Shown: positions 9,279 to 18,719, counted from the stretch's first letter. The stretch: 64,000 bases of DNA from Verrucomicrobiota bacterium (GCA_017309115.1 JAFLEF010000003.1:186001-250000), one strand, 5' to 3'. A program made the numbers and translations. Notes: generated by a model from the sequence alone, not told the origin.

Positions 9279-10877
9279 TCACAAAGTGACCACGCGGGCG
9301 CTGGTGATCGCTGGATCCTGCCCCAGTTCGTCCAAGGCAGCCTGCGGTGGCACACTGTCCAGATGCAGAACCGTCAGCGCCTGGCCGCCGGCGGCATCGC
9401 GGGCAAGCGACATGTTCGCGATGTTGACGCCGTGTTTGCCGAGCACCGTTCCGAGATGGCCGACGATGCCGGGGCGATCGTGATTGCGGATCAGGAGCAA
9501 CGTCCCGTTGGTCGGCATTTCCACCGGCAAACTGAAGAGACGAACGATCCTGGGATTGTTGGGGGAACCAAAGAAGGTGCCGCCAGCGGAGATCACCTTG
9601 GTATCGCCGTTGAAGGCCTGCACGTGCAGCCATTCGTTGAAGGTGACGTGCTCCTCGGAACGCTTCTCCTCGACGCAGATGCCGAGGGCTGTGGCGGCGC
9701 TGCGGACATTGATGTTGTTGATGTCCTTGACGGCGCTGTTGCTGAGGAATCCGCGCAGGATGGCCCGGGTCACCGGATCGGTTTGGGGCAGGTCCTGGGC
9801 TTTACCACCGAACGTGATGTGCAGGCGATCCACTGGGCCGTTGGCGAGCTGACCCAGCAGTCGACCCAACTTCTCGCCCAGATTCAGATACGGTTTCACC
9901 AACTCGTAGGTCTTGGCGTCGACCCCCGGCAGGTTGACGGCATTGCGCACTTCGCCGGTGAGCAGGAAGGCGGTGATGATCTCGGCCACTTCCACTCCGC
10001 ACTTTTCCTGAGCCTCTTCCGTGCTGGCGCCGAGATGGGGCGTGAGAATGACGTTAGGGAGGGTCCGCAATGGATGATCGGCGGTTAGCGGCTCGACCGA
10101 GAATACATCGAGGGCTGCTCCTGCCACCCGGCCGGATTGCAACGCGGCGACGAGGTCGGCTTCGTTGACGATTTCGCCGCGGGCGCAGTTGATGATGCGC
10201 ACCCCGGGCTTCATGCGGGCGATAGAGTCGGAGTTGATCATGCCCCGAGTTTCCGGGGTAACGGGCATGTGGACCGTGATGAAGTCGGACTCGCGGTAAA
10301 CGACATCGGGATCCAAGGCGAGTTCGAGTCCGAGTTGGCGAGCGCGGATATCGGTGAGGAAGGGATCGTATGCGATGACCCGCATGCCGAAGGCGAGTGC
10401 CCGGCGGGCCACTTCGGTGCCGATGCGTCCGGCGCCGAGGATGCCTAGGGTCTTGCCGAACAGTTCCGTTCCCTGGAACGCCTTCCGGTCCCATTTGCCG
10501 GCGGCCATGGTGGCGTGGGCGCCGGGAATCTTGCGGGCCAGGGCGCCCAGCATGAAGAACGTGAGTTCGGCTGTCGTGATGGTGTTGCCGGCCGGTGTGT
10601 TCATGACGACCACCCCGCGTTGGGTGGCCCCTTCGACGTCCACGTTGTCGATGCCGACGCCGGCCCGTCCGACTACCTTTAAGTGGGAAGCCGCCTCCAG
10701 CACCTTCTTGGTCACCTTGGTTTCGGAGCGCACCACGAGGGCATCCGCGTCTGCCACGAGCGGCAACAGCTCCGCTTCGGACAGCCGTTTCGAGAGCACG
10801 GTGACTTTGAACTCGGGCCGCGCCTGGAAATAGGCGATGCCCCGAGGCGAAATCGGATCGCAAACGAGCACGTTCAT
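9279..10877 (-). CDS. serA: D-3-phosphoglycerate dehydrogenase
   Basis: 532 residues from the ATG at 10877, the usual length for the long form of SerA; the upstream frame to 10970 has no homology-like sequence. The enzyme oxidises 3-phosphoglycerate to 3-phosphohydroxypyruvate with NAD+, the first step of serine synthesis. Seen: the substrate-domain start MNVLVCDPISPRG, the conserved GRAGVGIDNVD, the NAD loop GAGRIGTEV (about residues 148-156), NCARGEIV with the catalytic Arg, and TPHLGAST with the catalytic His. An allosteric-substrate-binding region and a C-terminal ACT domain (NHDRPGIVGHLGTVLGKHGVNIANM, roughly the last 70 residues) follow. The ACT domain implies serine feedback control. 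It is followed by the HEAT-repeat gene. Confidence 0.97.
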   Translation of the reverse strand: MNVLVCDPISPRGIAYFQARPEFKVTVLSKRLSEAELLPLVADADALVVRSETKVTKKVLEAASHLKVVGRAGVGIDNVDVEGATQRGVVVMNTPAGNTITTAELTFFMLGALARKIPGAHATMAAGKWDRKAFQGTELFGKTLGILGAGRIGTEVARRALAFGMRVIAYDPFLTDIRARQLGLELALDPDVVYRESDFITVHMPVTPETRGMINSDSIARMKPGVRIINCARGEIVNEADLVAALQSGRVAGAALDVFSVEPLTADHPLRTLPNVILTPHLGASTEEAQEKCGVEVAEIITAFLLTGEVRNAVNLPGVDAKTYELVKPYLNLGEKLGRLLGQLANGPVDRLHITFGGKAQDLPQTDPVTRAILRGFLSNSAVKDINNINVRSAATALGICVEEKRSEEHVTFNEWLHVQAFNGDTKVISAGGTFFGSPNNPRIVRLFSLPVEMPTNGTLLLIRNHDRPGIVGHLGTVLGKHGVNIANMSLARDAAGGQALTVLHLDSVPPQAALDELGQDPAITSARVVTL

Positions 10878-10986
10878 AAACAAGGGCGGCGACGCTACGA
10901 CTCCCGCCACAGGAGATGCAAGGGGCGCTTTGGTGGCATCGAACCTGCGAACCTTTGTTGAACTAATCACACTAAGCAGTCGGCAC

Positions 10987-11028
10987 CGGGAATTCCTCTT
11001 GACGGGAATTCAGCTGTTTGGTGATAAC
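10987..11028 (+). promoter_or_regulatory. putative sigma70-type promoter with flanking direct repeats
   Basis: TTGACG (10999-11004) is followed by 17-18 bases and then TGATAAC (11022-11028), close to the -35/-10 consensus. It lies 66-70 bases upstream of the ATG at 11094. The -35 box is bracketed by two exact copies of CGGGAATTC (10987-10995 and 11003-11011), which could be an operator. The promoter reading is inference from sequence only. Confidence 0.4.
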
Positions 11029-11093
11029 CACACAGTTGCCCCCTCACTTGGTCAGGAAGGATTTCCTTTGTCCCGACCGCCAACGCTCCCTCT

Positions 11094-13490
11094 ATGAAAA
11101 CCCTCAGTTCCTTAAACCTCCTGCTGGCGTTCTGCGTCCCGTGGTTATGGGCCAGTGCCGACCCAGGAGCGGTCGATCCGACCTTTGACACGGGCACGAC
11201 CCGGATGTTCTCCAACCCCGAAAGCGTTGTGGGCGCGACGATGCTGGCGGACGGCTCGGTGGTGCTCTCCCGCACCGGGCCAGCCTACGCTGGCAGTTTG
11301 GGACAACTCATCAAGATCCTGCCGGATGGTCGTCAGGACTACGGATTCGTGGTGGATCCGACGTTTCGCTACTCGGGATTTCCGGAGTTGCTCACCGAAA
11401 TCAATCCGGGGCGCCTGCTGGTGACGGGCAACTACCAGCCGGCTGGATTCAGTCAGGGCTTGGTGTTCGCCCTCGATGCCCAGGGACGGCGAGACACCAA
11501 TTATCCGGCCGAACGATTGACGACGGGGCTCAATACGGTGTTGCTTGGATTGGCTGACGGCGGGGTTCTGCTCGGACGCCAGATGCAAGCCGGACAACCG
11601 CTGGTCGTTCAGCTCGATCCCGCGGGACGTCGCGTGGCGACGTTTGATTCGAATCTCCGCGGACCGGGTCTTGTTACGGGAATCAGGAAGTTGTCCGATG
11701 GACGATTGCTGGTCGTGGGATTTTTCACTCCGCCTGGACGAACCGGGGGGCAAAGTCTGGGCCGTCTATTGCCGGATGGGACCTGGGATGAAAGTTTCGA
11801 GCTGCCCGCAGAGTGGCCGAAAGAGCCGGCCACTGGGCTGTGGCCCGCACCCGACGAACGCAACTGGATTGGCCTGCGCCATCGGGCATCGGGGAATGTT
11901 CGCCTTTATCGGATTCCTGGTGATGGAGACGTCAATGAACCCGGTGACCTTTGGATGGGCGACCCGGAGCAGAGTGAGATTGGTGCCGTAGTGAGTGATG
12001 GCGCGGGGGGCGTTTGGGTGGGGGGACGACAATTGGTCCGACTCAAACCAGACGGCCAAATCGATACCACCGCATCGCCTCCTCGGTTTTCCGGCAATGA
12101 GACCATCGTTCAAGTCTTGCTGAGGTTTCCCGACGGCTCGCTGCTGGTAGGTGGTGGATTCGCCGAGGTCGTCCTGGCCCCCGGGGAGACGCTGAGGCGG
12201 CCGGGATTCTTCCGTTGGCTTCCCGACGGGTCGGTGGATGCGAACTACGGTCGCCAGGGCTTTTGGTCGGCTTCGACCGTCACGACGCCGCAAGTGGTCA
12301 TCAACGTGCCCATGTCGGATGGCTCCCTCGTCGTGGGGGGGCAGTGGAACCGCTTCAATGGAGTGCCGGCGGGTAGTCTGAGTCGCATCACGGCCACCGG
12401 TGCCCGGGATACCCACTTTGCGTTGGATCGCACTCGGTTCCCGGGAGTGTTGTCCGCGGCGGAGTTGGGGGATGGCGGTCTGCTGGTGGGTTCGACGGCC
12501 CTGATTTCCGTCAATGGTGTGGCGTCGTCGCCGTTGGTGTGGCTCTCCCGGGCGGGGGAACTTCGGTCCATCACCAATCTGCCGGGCACTGTACTCGCCC
12601 TGGAGCGAATGCCAGATGGATCCGTGATTGTGGCGGGCCGGTTTGCGGAGATACCGGTCAATGTGAGTCCCTCCCTGCGACGCGTGACAGCCGACGGGCA
12701 GTTGGATCCCACGTGGTCCATCGACCTAGACATCGCTCAAATCCGAGTGGACAACCGCATTTTGCTGCGGGCTTACGATGACCAACGCGTGCTGGTGGGC
12801 CTGACTGCGCCGGGCGAGGTTCGACGTTACCGGCTGGATGGCTCGTTGGATCCGGAATTCGAGGCTAAGCCTGCCGAACCGACCGGTGCGGACCTCCCGT
12901 TGCGGGACTTGGCGGTGTCGGACGACGGTTCAATTCTCGCAAGCGGTTCATTCCTGGTGGCCAATCAATCTGTCACGGCGCTTCGCTGGCATCCGAACGG
13001 CCGCCGCGACCATGAATTTCGGGCGATACTTCGTTCGGCTTTGCTGGAAGTGGAACCGGCGACCGACGGACGTTTCGTCTTGGCGGGATCGCGGCAGACA
13101 CCGGTGAGAATTCTGCCCGACGGAGCGTTGGATCCCACATTTTCCTCCCCCACGAACCTGGTCAGCTTCCGAGGCCTAGAGTCGGCCGGTTCCAGCGTGT
13201 ACGGAATGGCCCAATTTCAAGACTCCCGCCCCACCCAATCAGCATACCGATTCATCCGCCTGGAGAACGAGGCTTACACCTTGGCACCACCCGAACCCAC
13301 GCCCGAAGGCATCCGGTTGAAGTTGGTCGCTCCGGCGGGTGAAGCCCACGTCGTGGAGATCAGTCGCACACTGCGGGACTGGTCTCCGGTGGCGGCGTTG
13401 GTGATGCCGACCAATCGCGTCGTCGAGTGGTTGCTGCCGCCACAATTCACACAGGACGTGCAGTTCTTCCGCGATCGGCGACTCGAGTGA
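11094..13490 (+). CDS. delta-60 repeat-containing secreted protein
   Basis: 798 residues. The signal peptide is at residues 1-22 (ending WASA). It is followed by VDPTFDTG, the usual opening of delta-60 repeat proteins. About ten to twelve repeats of roughly 55-60 residues follow, each with a core like DGSxLVGG / LxPDGxxDxxF (for example LLPDGTWDESF, LKPDGQIDTT, WLPDGSVDANYG, LRRVTADGQLDPTWS), predicted to form a beta-propeller. The last 90 residues form the phylum-typical terminal domain ending QFFRDRRLE. Probably exported to the cell surface; the function of such propellers is not established. The 3' end has a decayed paralogous copy at 15524. Confidence 0.85.
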   Translation: MKTLSSLNLLLAFCVPWLWASADPGAVDPTFDTGTTRMFSNPESVVGATMLADGSVVLSRTGPAYAGSLGQLIKILPDGRQDYGFVVDPTFRYSGFPELLTEINPGRLLVTGNYQPAGFSQGLVFALDAQGRRDTNYPAERLTTGLNTVLLGLADGGVLLGRQMQAGQPLVVQLDPAGRRVATFDSNLRGPGLVTGIRKLSDGRLLVVGFFTPPGRTGGQSLGRLLPDGTWDESFELPAEWPKEPATGLWPAPDERNWIGLRHRASGNVRLYRIPGDGDVNEPGDLWMGDPEQSEIGAVVSDGAGGVWVGGRQLVRLKPDGQIDTTASPPRFSGNETIVQVLLRFPDGSLLVGGGFAEVVLAPGETLRRPGFFRWLPDGSVDANYGRQGFWSASTVTTPQVVINVPMSDGSLVVGGQWNRFNGVPAGSLSRITATGARDTHFALDRTRFPGVLSAAELGDGGLLVGSTALISVNGVASSPLVWLSRAGELRSITNLPGTVLALERMPDGSVIVAGRFAEIPVNVSPSLRRVTADGQLDPTWSIDLDIAQIRVDNRILLRAYDDQRVLVGLTAPGEVRRYRLDGSLDPEFEAKPAEPTGADLPLRDLAVSDDGSILASGSFLVANQSVTALRWHPNGRRDHEFRAILRSALLEVEPATDGRFVLAGSRQTPVRILPDGALDPTFSSPTNLVSFRGLESAGSSVYGMAQFQDSRPTQSAYRFIRLENEAYTLAPPEPTPEGIRLKLVAPAGEAHVVEISRTLRDWSPVAALVMPTNRVVEWLLPPQFTQDVQFFRDRRLE

Positions 13491-13532
13491 CCGGATGGCG
13501 AGAGGGCGCGGCTTAAGCGACCGCTGGTGGCC

Positions 13533-14018
13533 CTATTCCCGACGTTCGAAGCGCGGCATGGCGGTCAGAATGAGCAGGGCCACACCCGTACAAAGGAGCG
13601 CAGTGACCTCCCTGCCGAGGCCCACCGCCACGCCGATGGCTGCTGTCAACCAGAGTCCCGCCGCGGTGGTGAGGCCCTGCACGTTGGATTCCGTGTCCGA
13701 CTTGATAATGGCGCCGGCACCGAGGAAGCCGATCCCTGCTACCAGGCCTTGCAGGACCCGCGAAATTCCTTCGGACGACATGCCATCCAGCAAGGGAACC
13801 AACACGAAGAAGGCAGCTCCCACGGCGACGAGCATGTGGGTACGGAAACCGGCGGCCTTACCCTTAACTTCCCGGTCATAGCCGAGGACCCCTCCCAGGA
13901 TCGCCGCCAGAAGGAGCCGAAATACGACCTTCGTCACGCCTTCAATGTCGGGAACATCGGAGAGTTCAGCTTTCAGGGTCAGGAAAATGCGCCCCGAGAC
14001 TGATGTCACGTTGGTCAT
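13533..14018 (-). CDS. MgtC/SapB family membrane protein
   Basis: 161 residues from the ATG at 14018. The longer frame to 14093 adds a poorly conserved leader. It contains the family signature VVFRLLLAAILGGVLGYDRE (about residues 32-51), then KAAGFRTHMLVAVGAA, and GIGFLGAGAII with the conserved glycines and acidic/arginine residues in the helical hairpins. Four to five TM helices are predicted. MgtC relatives are linked to growth in low Mg2+ and to control of the F-type ATPase in pathogens, but most environmental members are uncharacterised. It is convergent with the delta-60 gene, 42 bases apart. Confidence 0.9.
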   Translation of the reverse strand: MTNVTSVSGRIFLTLKAELSDVPDIEGVTKVVFRLLLAAILGGVLGYDREVKGKAAGFRTHMLVAVGAAFFVLVPLLDGMSSEGISRVLQGLVAGIGFLGAGAIIKSDTESNVQGLTTAAGLWLTAAIGVAVGLGREVTALLCTGVALLILTAMPRFERRE

Positions 14019-14077
14019 GCGGAGGCGGAACAGGTGGGGAAGTTCCGGCCCAGTGAACTCCCCACCTGAAGCGACGT

Positions 14078-14461
14078 TTACTTCACATCCCAACCGCGGC
14101 GAATGTAAGGCGCCTCCTCATCCCAAGCACTGTCCGGAGCTGAGGTCCGCCAATCCGAGCGGAGTTGAGCCTCCAGTTCGGGACTCCACGTGGGGTACTT
14201 CTTTCCATAATGACGTCGAGCACCGTGGCCGAATCGAACAGCGGTCTCGGCGTCGGCAAAGGCCCGCTGGCCACGAGGAGGAATCGGTTCCTTGCCGGCC
14301 GCTTGGCGGACCGTGTTGCCCACGCCTTGATCGGTATCGGGCTTCTGGGCGCCCAGGTCGTGCTTTGTCTGATCCCAGTCACGCTGAAACGCGGCTTTGA
14401 TACGTTCCCAGGAGGATTCGCTCTCGGAATTCCACCAAGTCGGATTCTGATAGTTTTTCAT
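14078..14461 (-). CDS. small hydrophilic stress-type hypothetical protein
   Basis: 127 residues, with no signal peptide, rich in Trp, Arg and acidic residues. The order of motifs (an SSWERIKAAFQRDWDQTK helix, then VRQAAGKEPIPP, RFGHGARRHYG and a tail ending YIRRGWD) matches a family of uncharacterised small proteins found across soil bacteria, often near stress-response genes. I recall the family from memory and have no name for it. It is downstream of nothing on the same strand; MgtC follows at 14018, with a 59-base gap. Confidence 0.6.
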   Translation of the reverse strand: MKNYQNPTWWNSESESSWERIKAAFQRDWDQTKHDLGAQKPDTDQGVGNTVRQAAGKEPIPPRGQRAFADAETAVRFGHGARRHYGKKYPTWSPELEAQLRSDWRTSAPDSAWDEEAPYIRRGWDVK

Positions 14462-14802
14462 GATTCAGTATGGTTTGCGGAGTCTCCCCTAGAGCAGCTT
14501 GCCTGCCGCCAGTGCAAGCGTTCGAAGTAGGCGATTTCGGGCCATATCGGAGATTGAGGTCGACTACCGCAGTGCAGGCTGCCTCGAAAGCCCGGGCAGA
14601 TCGCCGGGGAGCGGTTCAGCTGTTCTGGGAATGTCCGAAGGAGCGAGCGGCGTTAATTGGCTTCCTCGTTGAAAGCCCCGCAGGAACGAATTGCAGATGG
14701 ACGCAGATTTTTGGGAGCCGGAAGAGCCCTAACCTCGCCATCCTCAATTCCGTCCGCCGGCACCCCGCCCACTATCCTCAGGAAACTTCCGGAACGACGA
14801 GT
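14462..14802. other. 341-base stretch without a gene, containing one CGCAGAT repeat
   Basis: No convincing frame on either strand. At 14691-14712 it holds TTGCAGATGGACGCAGATTTTT, a copy of the CGCAGATT repeat also seen at 15642-15679, 30551-30583, 39986-40021 and 40095-40133. The left part is the upstream region of the small stress-type gene. Confidence 0.5.
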
Positions 14803-15234
14803 TCATCCCGCGAGCGGGTTTCTCCACTTTAGTCCCCGGAAGCGCGAAAAATCGGCGTCGGTCGAATACAGCACGGCGTTGTGTTCCGCGGCGAGCGCTG
14901 CGAGGTGGGCGTCGGATACTAAGTTGCCCACCGCTTTCCCGCTCTGGAGCATCTGCTGAAAAATCCTCCAATGCTGGTCGGTGGGCTGGAGGATCCTCAC
15001 GCAGGGCTGGTCGAGCCAGCTCTGCACCCGCTCGATGACTTCCTTGAGCGTCAGCGGACGTTGATGAAGGCGTGGGTTTGTTCCAATGCGGATGAAGGCG
15101 TTCAGCACTGGCCAGCACAATCCCACGGGCTCGGAACCACTGAGCTGGCCGTCCCACCAGGTTCGAGCGGCTTCGTGGTGTTCTGAAAGACTGTCCTCGG
15201 CGTACAAAAGGAGATTGGCATCCACGAGGATCAT
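14803..15234 (-). CDS. PIN-domain toxin (VapC-like)
   Basis: 143 residues. The N-terminus MILVDANLLLYAEDS carries the first conserved Asp of the PIN fold. Later conserved acids are in the GKAVGNLVSDAHLAALAAEH segment (Asp about 109) and in YSTDADFSRF (Asp about 125/127). This fits a four-acid Mg2+-dependent RNase. Its ATG overlaps the stop of the antitoxin gene (ATGA at 15231-15234), the usual antitoxin-first arrangement. It is expected to cleave RNA when unbound; targets cannot be read from the sequence. Confidence 0.85.
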   Translation of the reverse strand: MILVDANLLLYAEDSLSEHHEAARTWWDGQLSGSEPVGLCWPVLNAFIRIGTNPRLHQRPLTLKEVIERVQSWLDQPCVRILQPTDQHWRIFQQMLQSGKAVGNLVSDAHLAALAAEHNAVLYSTDADFSRFRGLKWRNPLAG

Positions 15235-15476
15235 GAATGGTCTTCGCCCTCCGCCGCGGCAGTGAGTTCCGAAATATTGTCATAGGAAAAGCCCTGTCGC
15301 AGGCCCATTGGACGCGGCTTGGTCCGGTAAGGTTTGGCGGCCGGTGGCGCGAGTATTTCGTCCAGTCCTGCCCGCAGCGCGGCGTTGATGACCTCCTTGA
15401 AGGACTTGTTCAGCTTGGCCGCGCCCTGCTTCGCTTTGGCCGCGATATCAGGGTCAAGCGTCAACGTGGTTCTCAT
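15231..15476 (-). CDS. VapB-like antitoxin
   Basis: 81 residues. MRTTLTLDPDIAAKAKQ is a ribbon-helix-helix DNA-binding N-terminus (DUF2191/VapB style), and KLNKSFKEVINAALRAGL follows as the second helix. The C-terminal 35 residues, rich in Pro and basic residues, would wrap the toxin (about residues 45-81). It is the first gene of the pair and would autoregulate the promoter to its right (15477 onward). Confidence 0.85.
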   Translation of the reverse strand: MRTTLTLDPDIAAKAKQGAAKLNKSFKEVINAALRAGLDEILAPPAAKPYRTKPRPMGLRQGFSYDNISELTAAAEGEDHS

Positions 15477-15523
15477 AAAAGCATCATGATGCCTTCCATC
15501 TGGAAGTCAACGTAAGGGCTTGC

Positions 15524-15606
15524 CGCATCGTCGAATGGCTGCTGCCGCCGCACTTCACCCAGGATGTTCAGTTCTTCCACGACCGGCGATTGAAGCAACC
15601 GGATGG
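15524..15606 (+). pseudogene. remnant of a delta-60 protein 3' end
   Basis: Frame reads RIVEWLLPPHFTQDVQFFHD then RRLK, nearly the same as the C-terminus of the delta-60 gene at 13418-13487 (RVVEWLLPPQFTQDVQFF). The nucleotide match also runs through the position of the stop codon (TGA in the gene, CAA here) into CCGGATGGC. No N-terminal part is present, so this is a decayed fragment. It lies in the same orientation as the intact gene, 2.1 kb downstream. Confidence 0.85.
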
Positions 15607-15641
15607 CTCGCTGTGTGCCTTCGTTTTCATCAAGACAGGTT

Positions 15642-15728
15642 TAACCGCAGATTAGGCGCATGGACGCAGATTTTTGGGGAGGCAGAAAAGAATGTTTAAC
15701 CGCGGAAAGCTCGGATAACCACGGATCA
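15642..15728 (+). repeat. CGCAGATT-type interspersed repeats
   Basis: Two neighbouring degenerate copies: TAACCGCAGATTAGGCGCAT followed by GGACGCAGATTTTTGGGGA (15642-15679), and TTTAACCGCGGAAAGCTCGG followed by ATAACCACGGATCA (15695-15728). They share the AACCGC(A/G)GA opening. Related copies are at 14691, 30551, 39986 and 40095. Confidence 0.65.
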
Positions 15729-15819
15729 GGGAGAAAGCAGAGGATTCCCTGCTCCTGGAAGGAGTCATCGATCAATGCGTGCCCGCGCGATCCGCGGTCC
15801 TTCTTCTGGATCGCTTCGG

Positions 15820-16266
15820 CTACGGCTTTCGCAGTCGGTAAAAGCGCAGGGATTCCGAGGTCGGGACGGTGATCGTTCGCTGGGTGGGAGCGGGTTCCAC
15901 GGACTGCCAGGGGGCGTTTGCTGCCAGGGAGGTTCGGGTCTCCAGGAGGAAGCCGGGCTGATCCCACGTCAGAACGACCTGTCCCGGATCGCCGAGGGTG
16001 ATCACCAACTGGGCGTCACCGCCGACTGTGGGAGACGCCACGACTCCGTGCAGTCCGCCGCTCACCACGAAGTTGCCGGCTTGGGACGTGGCGCCAATGG
16101 TCGGCTCCGCGCGCCCCAGGACTCCGAATGAACCATTCCGCGCCGTGCCCCCGCCGCCGATGGTTCCGCCGCTGACGCGAAAGGAACCGCCCGAAGCGGA
16201 TTGGCCGCTGACCAGGCCACTCGCGCTGAGGGAGGCCGCCGCCAGAATCAAAGTCAGCGGCTTCAT
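15820..16266 (-). CDS. small secreted protein coupled to the collagen-like gene
   Basis: 148 residues from the ATG at 16266. A longer upstream frame to 16581 is only the antisense of the collagen-like gene's end. Signal peptide at residues 1-24 (ending VSGQS). The mature part has a Gly/Ser-rich repeat-like opening ([18 protein letters not shown], then [13 protein letters not shown]) and ends LRFYRLRKP in the usual Verrucomicrobiota secreted style. Its start overlaps the stop of the collagen-like gene (ATGA, 16263-16266), so the two are translated together. Probably surface or periplasmic; I suggest a partner of the fibre but the sequence cannot show that. Confidence 0.8.
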   Translation of the reverse strand: MKPLTLILAAASLSASGLVSGQSASGGSFRVSGGTIGGGGTARNGSFGVLGRAEPTIGATSQAGNFVVSGGLHGVVASPTVGGDAQLVITLGDPGQVVLTWDQPGFLLETRTSLAANAPWQSVEPAPTQRTITVPTSESLRFYRLRKP

Positions 16267-18719
16267 GGTCGGGTCGGGGCTGAGGAATTTTGCGCGTCGA
16301 GTTTTGCCTGGAGTTCCGCCAAGCGGGCTTCCTGGGCGGCGAGCCGTTTGTTCTGTTCGATCAGGTACAGCGTGAGTTCCTCGATCTTGGTCATCATGCG
16401 CTTTTGCATGTCGGCCATGCGTATGCCGTCGCGTTCCACCTCGGCCGCACTGGGAATGCCCGGGAGGTGACGGTTCTCCCGAATGTGATTCTCCACGGTC
16501 TCCAATGACTTCAGTTCGTAATCCGGCTGGAACACATAGTCCGGCCACAAACTGGAATCCTGAATGAGCAGGTCTTCGCATACGATCTGACCATTGACCG
16601 AAAGTTCATATCCGGGTTTCGGCTCGGATGCCGCGATCACCACCCAGTTACTGTCCAAGTCAACCACCAGGGAAGGGGTGCTGTCAGAGGAACTCGACTT
16701 AAACTCGAACCGGTCGCCCGCGTCCCGGTAGTACAGGCCATATCCCGGGAAGGCCGGCGAATGCATGATCAATGGCCGGACGTCGTTCGCTGTTCCCCCG
16801 TTGTAAATGAACATCGCGGGGGCTGAATGATCGGTGAAGCCAATGGAGCCATTGACCGTGAGGGCGGTGAATGCGGCCGGCGCTGAAGCGGGTTGGGCGA
16901 TCGAGACCCGGCCGTTGGATTCGACCCGTAGGCCCTGGGCTCCGGAGTCATCGCTGTAGATCTCGAACCCTTCCACTTGGCCGCCCCCAGCATTCGGACC
17001 GACGCGCCAGCCCTGGGCCGGACTGAGAAACTCCAGTCCGTAGGCCGTGGCTCGGCTGGGGGAGCGAATACCGACGAACGGGTATTCCGGCGCCGGCAGG
17101 TCAAACTGGAACTGGATTCCATTGTCCACGGTGGTCGTGCCGAAGCCAATACGTCCGTCGCGTTCGACGAGGAGAGCGGGTTGGTTGTTGACGCGAACGG
17201 CCAGTGGTCGGTTGTCGGTGGTTCCTATGAAATTGGCGTCAGTGGTGCCGGCGTTGCCCAGTCGACCCCAGGCATCGGCGGAGCCGGGTAGGCCCTGGGG
17301 ACCGGTCTGACCGCGCGGGCCGGTCGGGCCCTGGGGACCGGTGGCACCGGTGTCGCCCGTGGGTCCCTGAGGGCCGATGGGGCCAACGGGGCCCTGGCTT
17401 CCCTGCGCTCCCTGCGGACCGCGCGCACCCTGAGGACCCGTGGGACCGGTCGGACCGGTGGCTCCAACGGCGCCGGCGAGCCCATCGGATCCTCTTTGGG
17501 CCAGCAAATCCCATTTCTCTCCATCGGCTCCCGGTTTTCGACCCACACTTGAGTCCAAGGCCACCCAACTGGAGCCGTCGAACATCACGGCGTCATCCGG
17601 CTGATACTCCTCCAGTTCACTCCAAGCCCCCCGCCAGTTCAGTCCCTTGGGACCAGTGGGTCCGGTGGGTCCGGTCGCACCGGTCGCACCCGCAGGCCCG
17701 GTTGGTCCTATCGGCCCGGCCGGACCGCTGACGCCGGGAATTCCGGGAGGGCCGGAAGGGCCTACGTCACCGATTTCACCCCGAGGTCCCGTCGGACCCG
17801 CCGGACCGGTCAAGCCGATGGGCCCTTGAGGTCCTTGGGCTCCGGGATCTCCCTTCGGTCCCTGGGGGCCGGCGGGTCCGGTTTCGCCAGGCTCACCCTT
17901 GTCTCCGGGTTGGCCTTGAGGGCCGGCGGGACCAACGGGGCCGGCCGGGCCGGTCAATCCCTGGGGTCCGCTCGGACCGACGTCACCTCGATCTCCGGTC
18001 GCGCCCTTGGGCCCGGGTTCGCCCTGCGGACCCTGGTCGCCGGGGGCTCCTGTCAGTCCAACGGGGCCTTGCGGTCCAATCGGTCCCGTCGCGCCTTCAG
18101 GCCCCGTCGCACCTGTCGGGCCGGCCGGGCCAACCGCTCCGGGCTCGCCTTGGGGCCCGGGATCCCCGGTGTCTCCCTTGGGGCCGATCGGTCCCTGAGC
18201 CCCGGCTGGTCCGGTGTCGCCGGTATCTCCTTTAGGTCCTACTGGGCCCACGGGTCCGGCTTCGCCTGCGGGTCCCGTGGGCCCTGCCGGACCGGTGGCC
18301 CCGGGATCTCCCTTGGCCCCGGCGGGTCCTGCGGGCGTTAGGGCAAACAAGGCGTAGGGGGCGGGCGTGAGCGGCTGACGGGGCTTTAACGTCGTGAACT
18401 CTGTGGAACCCACCCGGCGAACGGAAATCTCCAACCAGCGCGCGTCGCCATTGAAGAGGCCGCCGCCAAAATCCAAAACCGCCGTGAAGGTGCCGCCGGC
18501 AACTTCGGCGCCCGGGATCTCCACCAGCGGGGCCAGCGGATCCCCGGTATCCGGTTGCGAAAACACCCCGAATCGAAGGTCGTATTTTCCTTCGGCGGGG
18601 GCGCCTTCATCGCTGAGCTGACCCTGGTAGGTGATGGCTGTTCCCAAGGGCGCAGCCGTTCCAGTGGCGGCGATTCCCAGCAACAGCAACAGCAGGCAAA
18701 CGATCTTATGGGGACTCAT
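16263..18719 (-). CDS. collagen-like surface fibre protein with tail-fibre-type C-terminus
   Basis: 818 residues from the ATG at 18719. Signal peptide about 1-22. An N-terminal beta domain ([20 protein letters not shown], residues 29-130) is a module that often precedes such proteins. Two Gly-X-Y blocks follow, about residues 130-360 and 410-480, rich in [12 protein letters not shown] triplets. Between them is a small WRGAW...[14 protein letters not shown] carbohydrate-binding-like module. The C-terminal half resembles phage/tail-fibre tip domains ([14 protein letters not shown], then [15 protein letters not shown] and [16 protein letters not shown]) and ends in a coiled coil rich in Lys, Glu and Gln. 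This suggests a trimeric fibre at the cell surface; host or surface binding is inference. Confidence 0.85.
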   Translation of the reverse strand: MSPHKIVCLLLLLLGIAATGTAAPLGTAITYQGQLSDEGAPAEGKYDLRFGVFSQPDTGDPLAPLVEIPGAEVAGGTFTAVLDFGGGLFNGDARWLEISVRRVGSTEFTTLKPRQPLTPAPYALFALTPAGPAGAKGDPGATGPAGPTGPAGEAGPVGPVGPKGDTGDTGPAGAQGPIGPKGDTGDPGPQGEPGAVGPAGPTGATGPEGATGPIGPQGPVGLTGAPGDQGPQGEPGPKGATGDRGDVGPSGPQGLTGPAGPVGPAGPQGQPGDKGEPGETGPAGPQGPKGDPGAQGPQGPIGLTGPAGPTGPRGEIGDVGPSGPPGIPGVSGPAGPIGPTGPAGATGATGPTGPTGPKGLNWRGAWSELEEYQPDDAVMFDGSSWVALDSSVGRKPGADGEKWDLLAQRGSDGLAGAVGATGPTGPTGPQGARGPQGAQGSQGPVGPIGPQGPTGDTGATGPQGPTGPRGQTGPQGLPGSADAWGRLGNAGTTDANFIGTTDNRPLAVRVNNQPALLVERDGRIGFGTTTVDNGIQFQFDLPAPEYPFVGIRSPSRATAYGLEFLSPAQGWRVGPNAGGGQVEGFEIYSDDSGAQGLRVESNGRVSIAQPASAPAAFTALTVNGSIGFTDHSAPAMFIYNGGTANDVRPLIMHSPAFPGYGLYYRDAGDRFEFKSSSSDSTPSLVVDLDSNWVVIAASEPKPGYELSVNGQIVCEDLLIQDSSLWPDYVFQPDYELKSLETVENHIRENRHLPGIPSAAEVERDGIRMADMQKRMMTKIEELTLYLIEQNKRLAAQEARLAELQAKLDAQNSSAPTRP

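Noticed and set aside
9162-10970. Open frame of 308 residues on the plus strand opposite serA and the HEAT gene
   Set aside because: It is the antisense of clear coding sequence (SerA motifs on the other strand) and has no recognisable domain or start.
17647-18341. Plus-strand frames rich in Gly/Pro opposite the collagen-like gene
   Set aside because: They mirror the Gly-X-Y repeats on the other strand; the real protein has a signal peptide and C-terminal domains on the minus strand.
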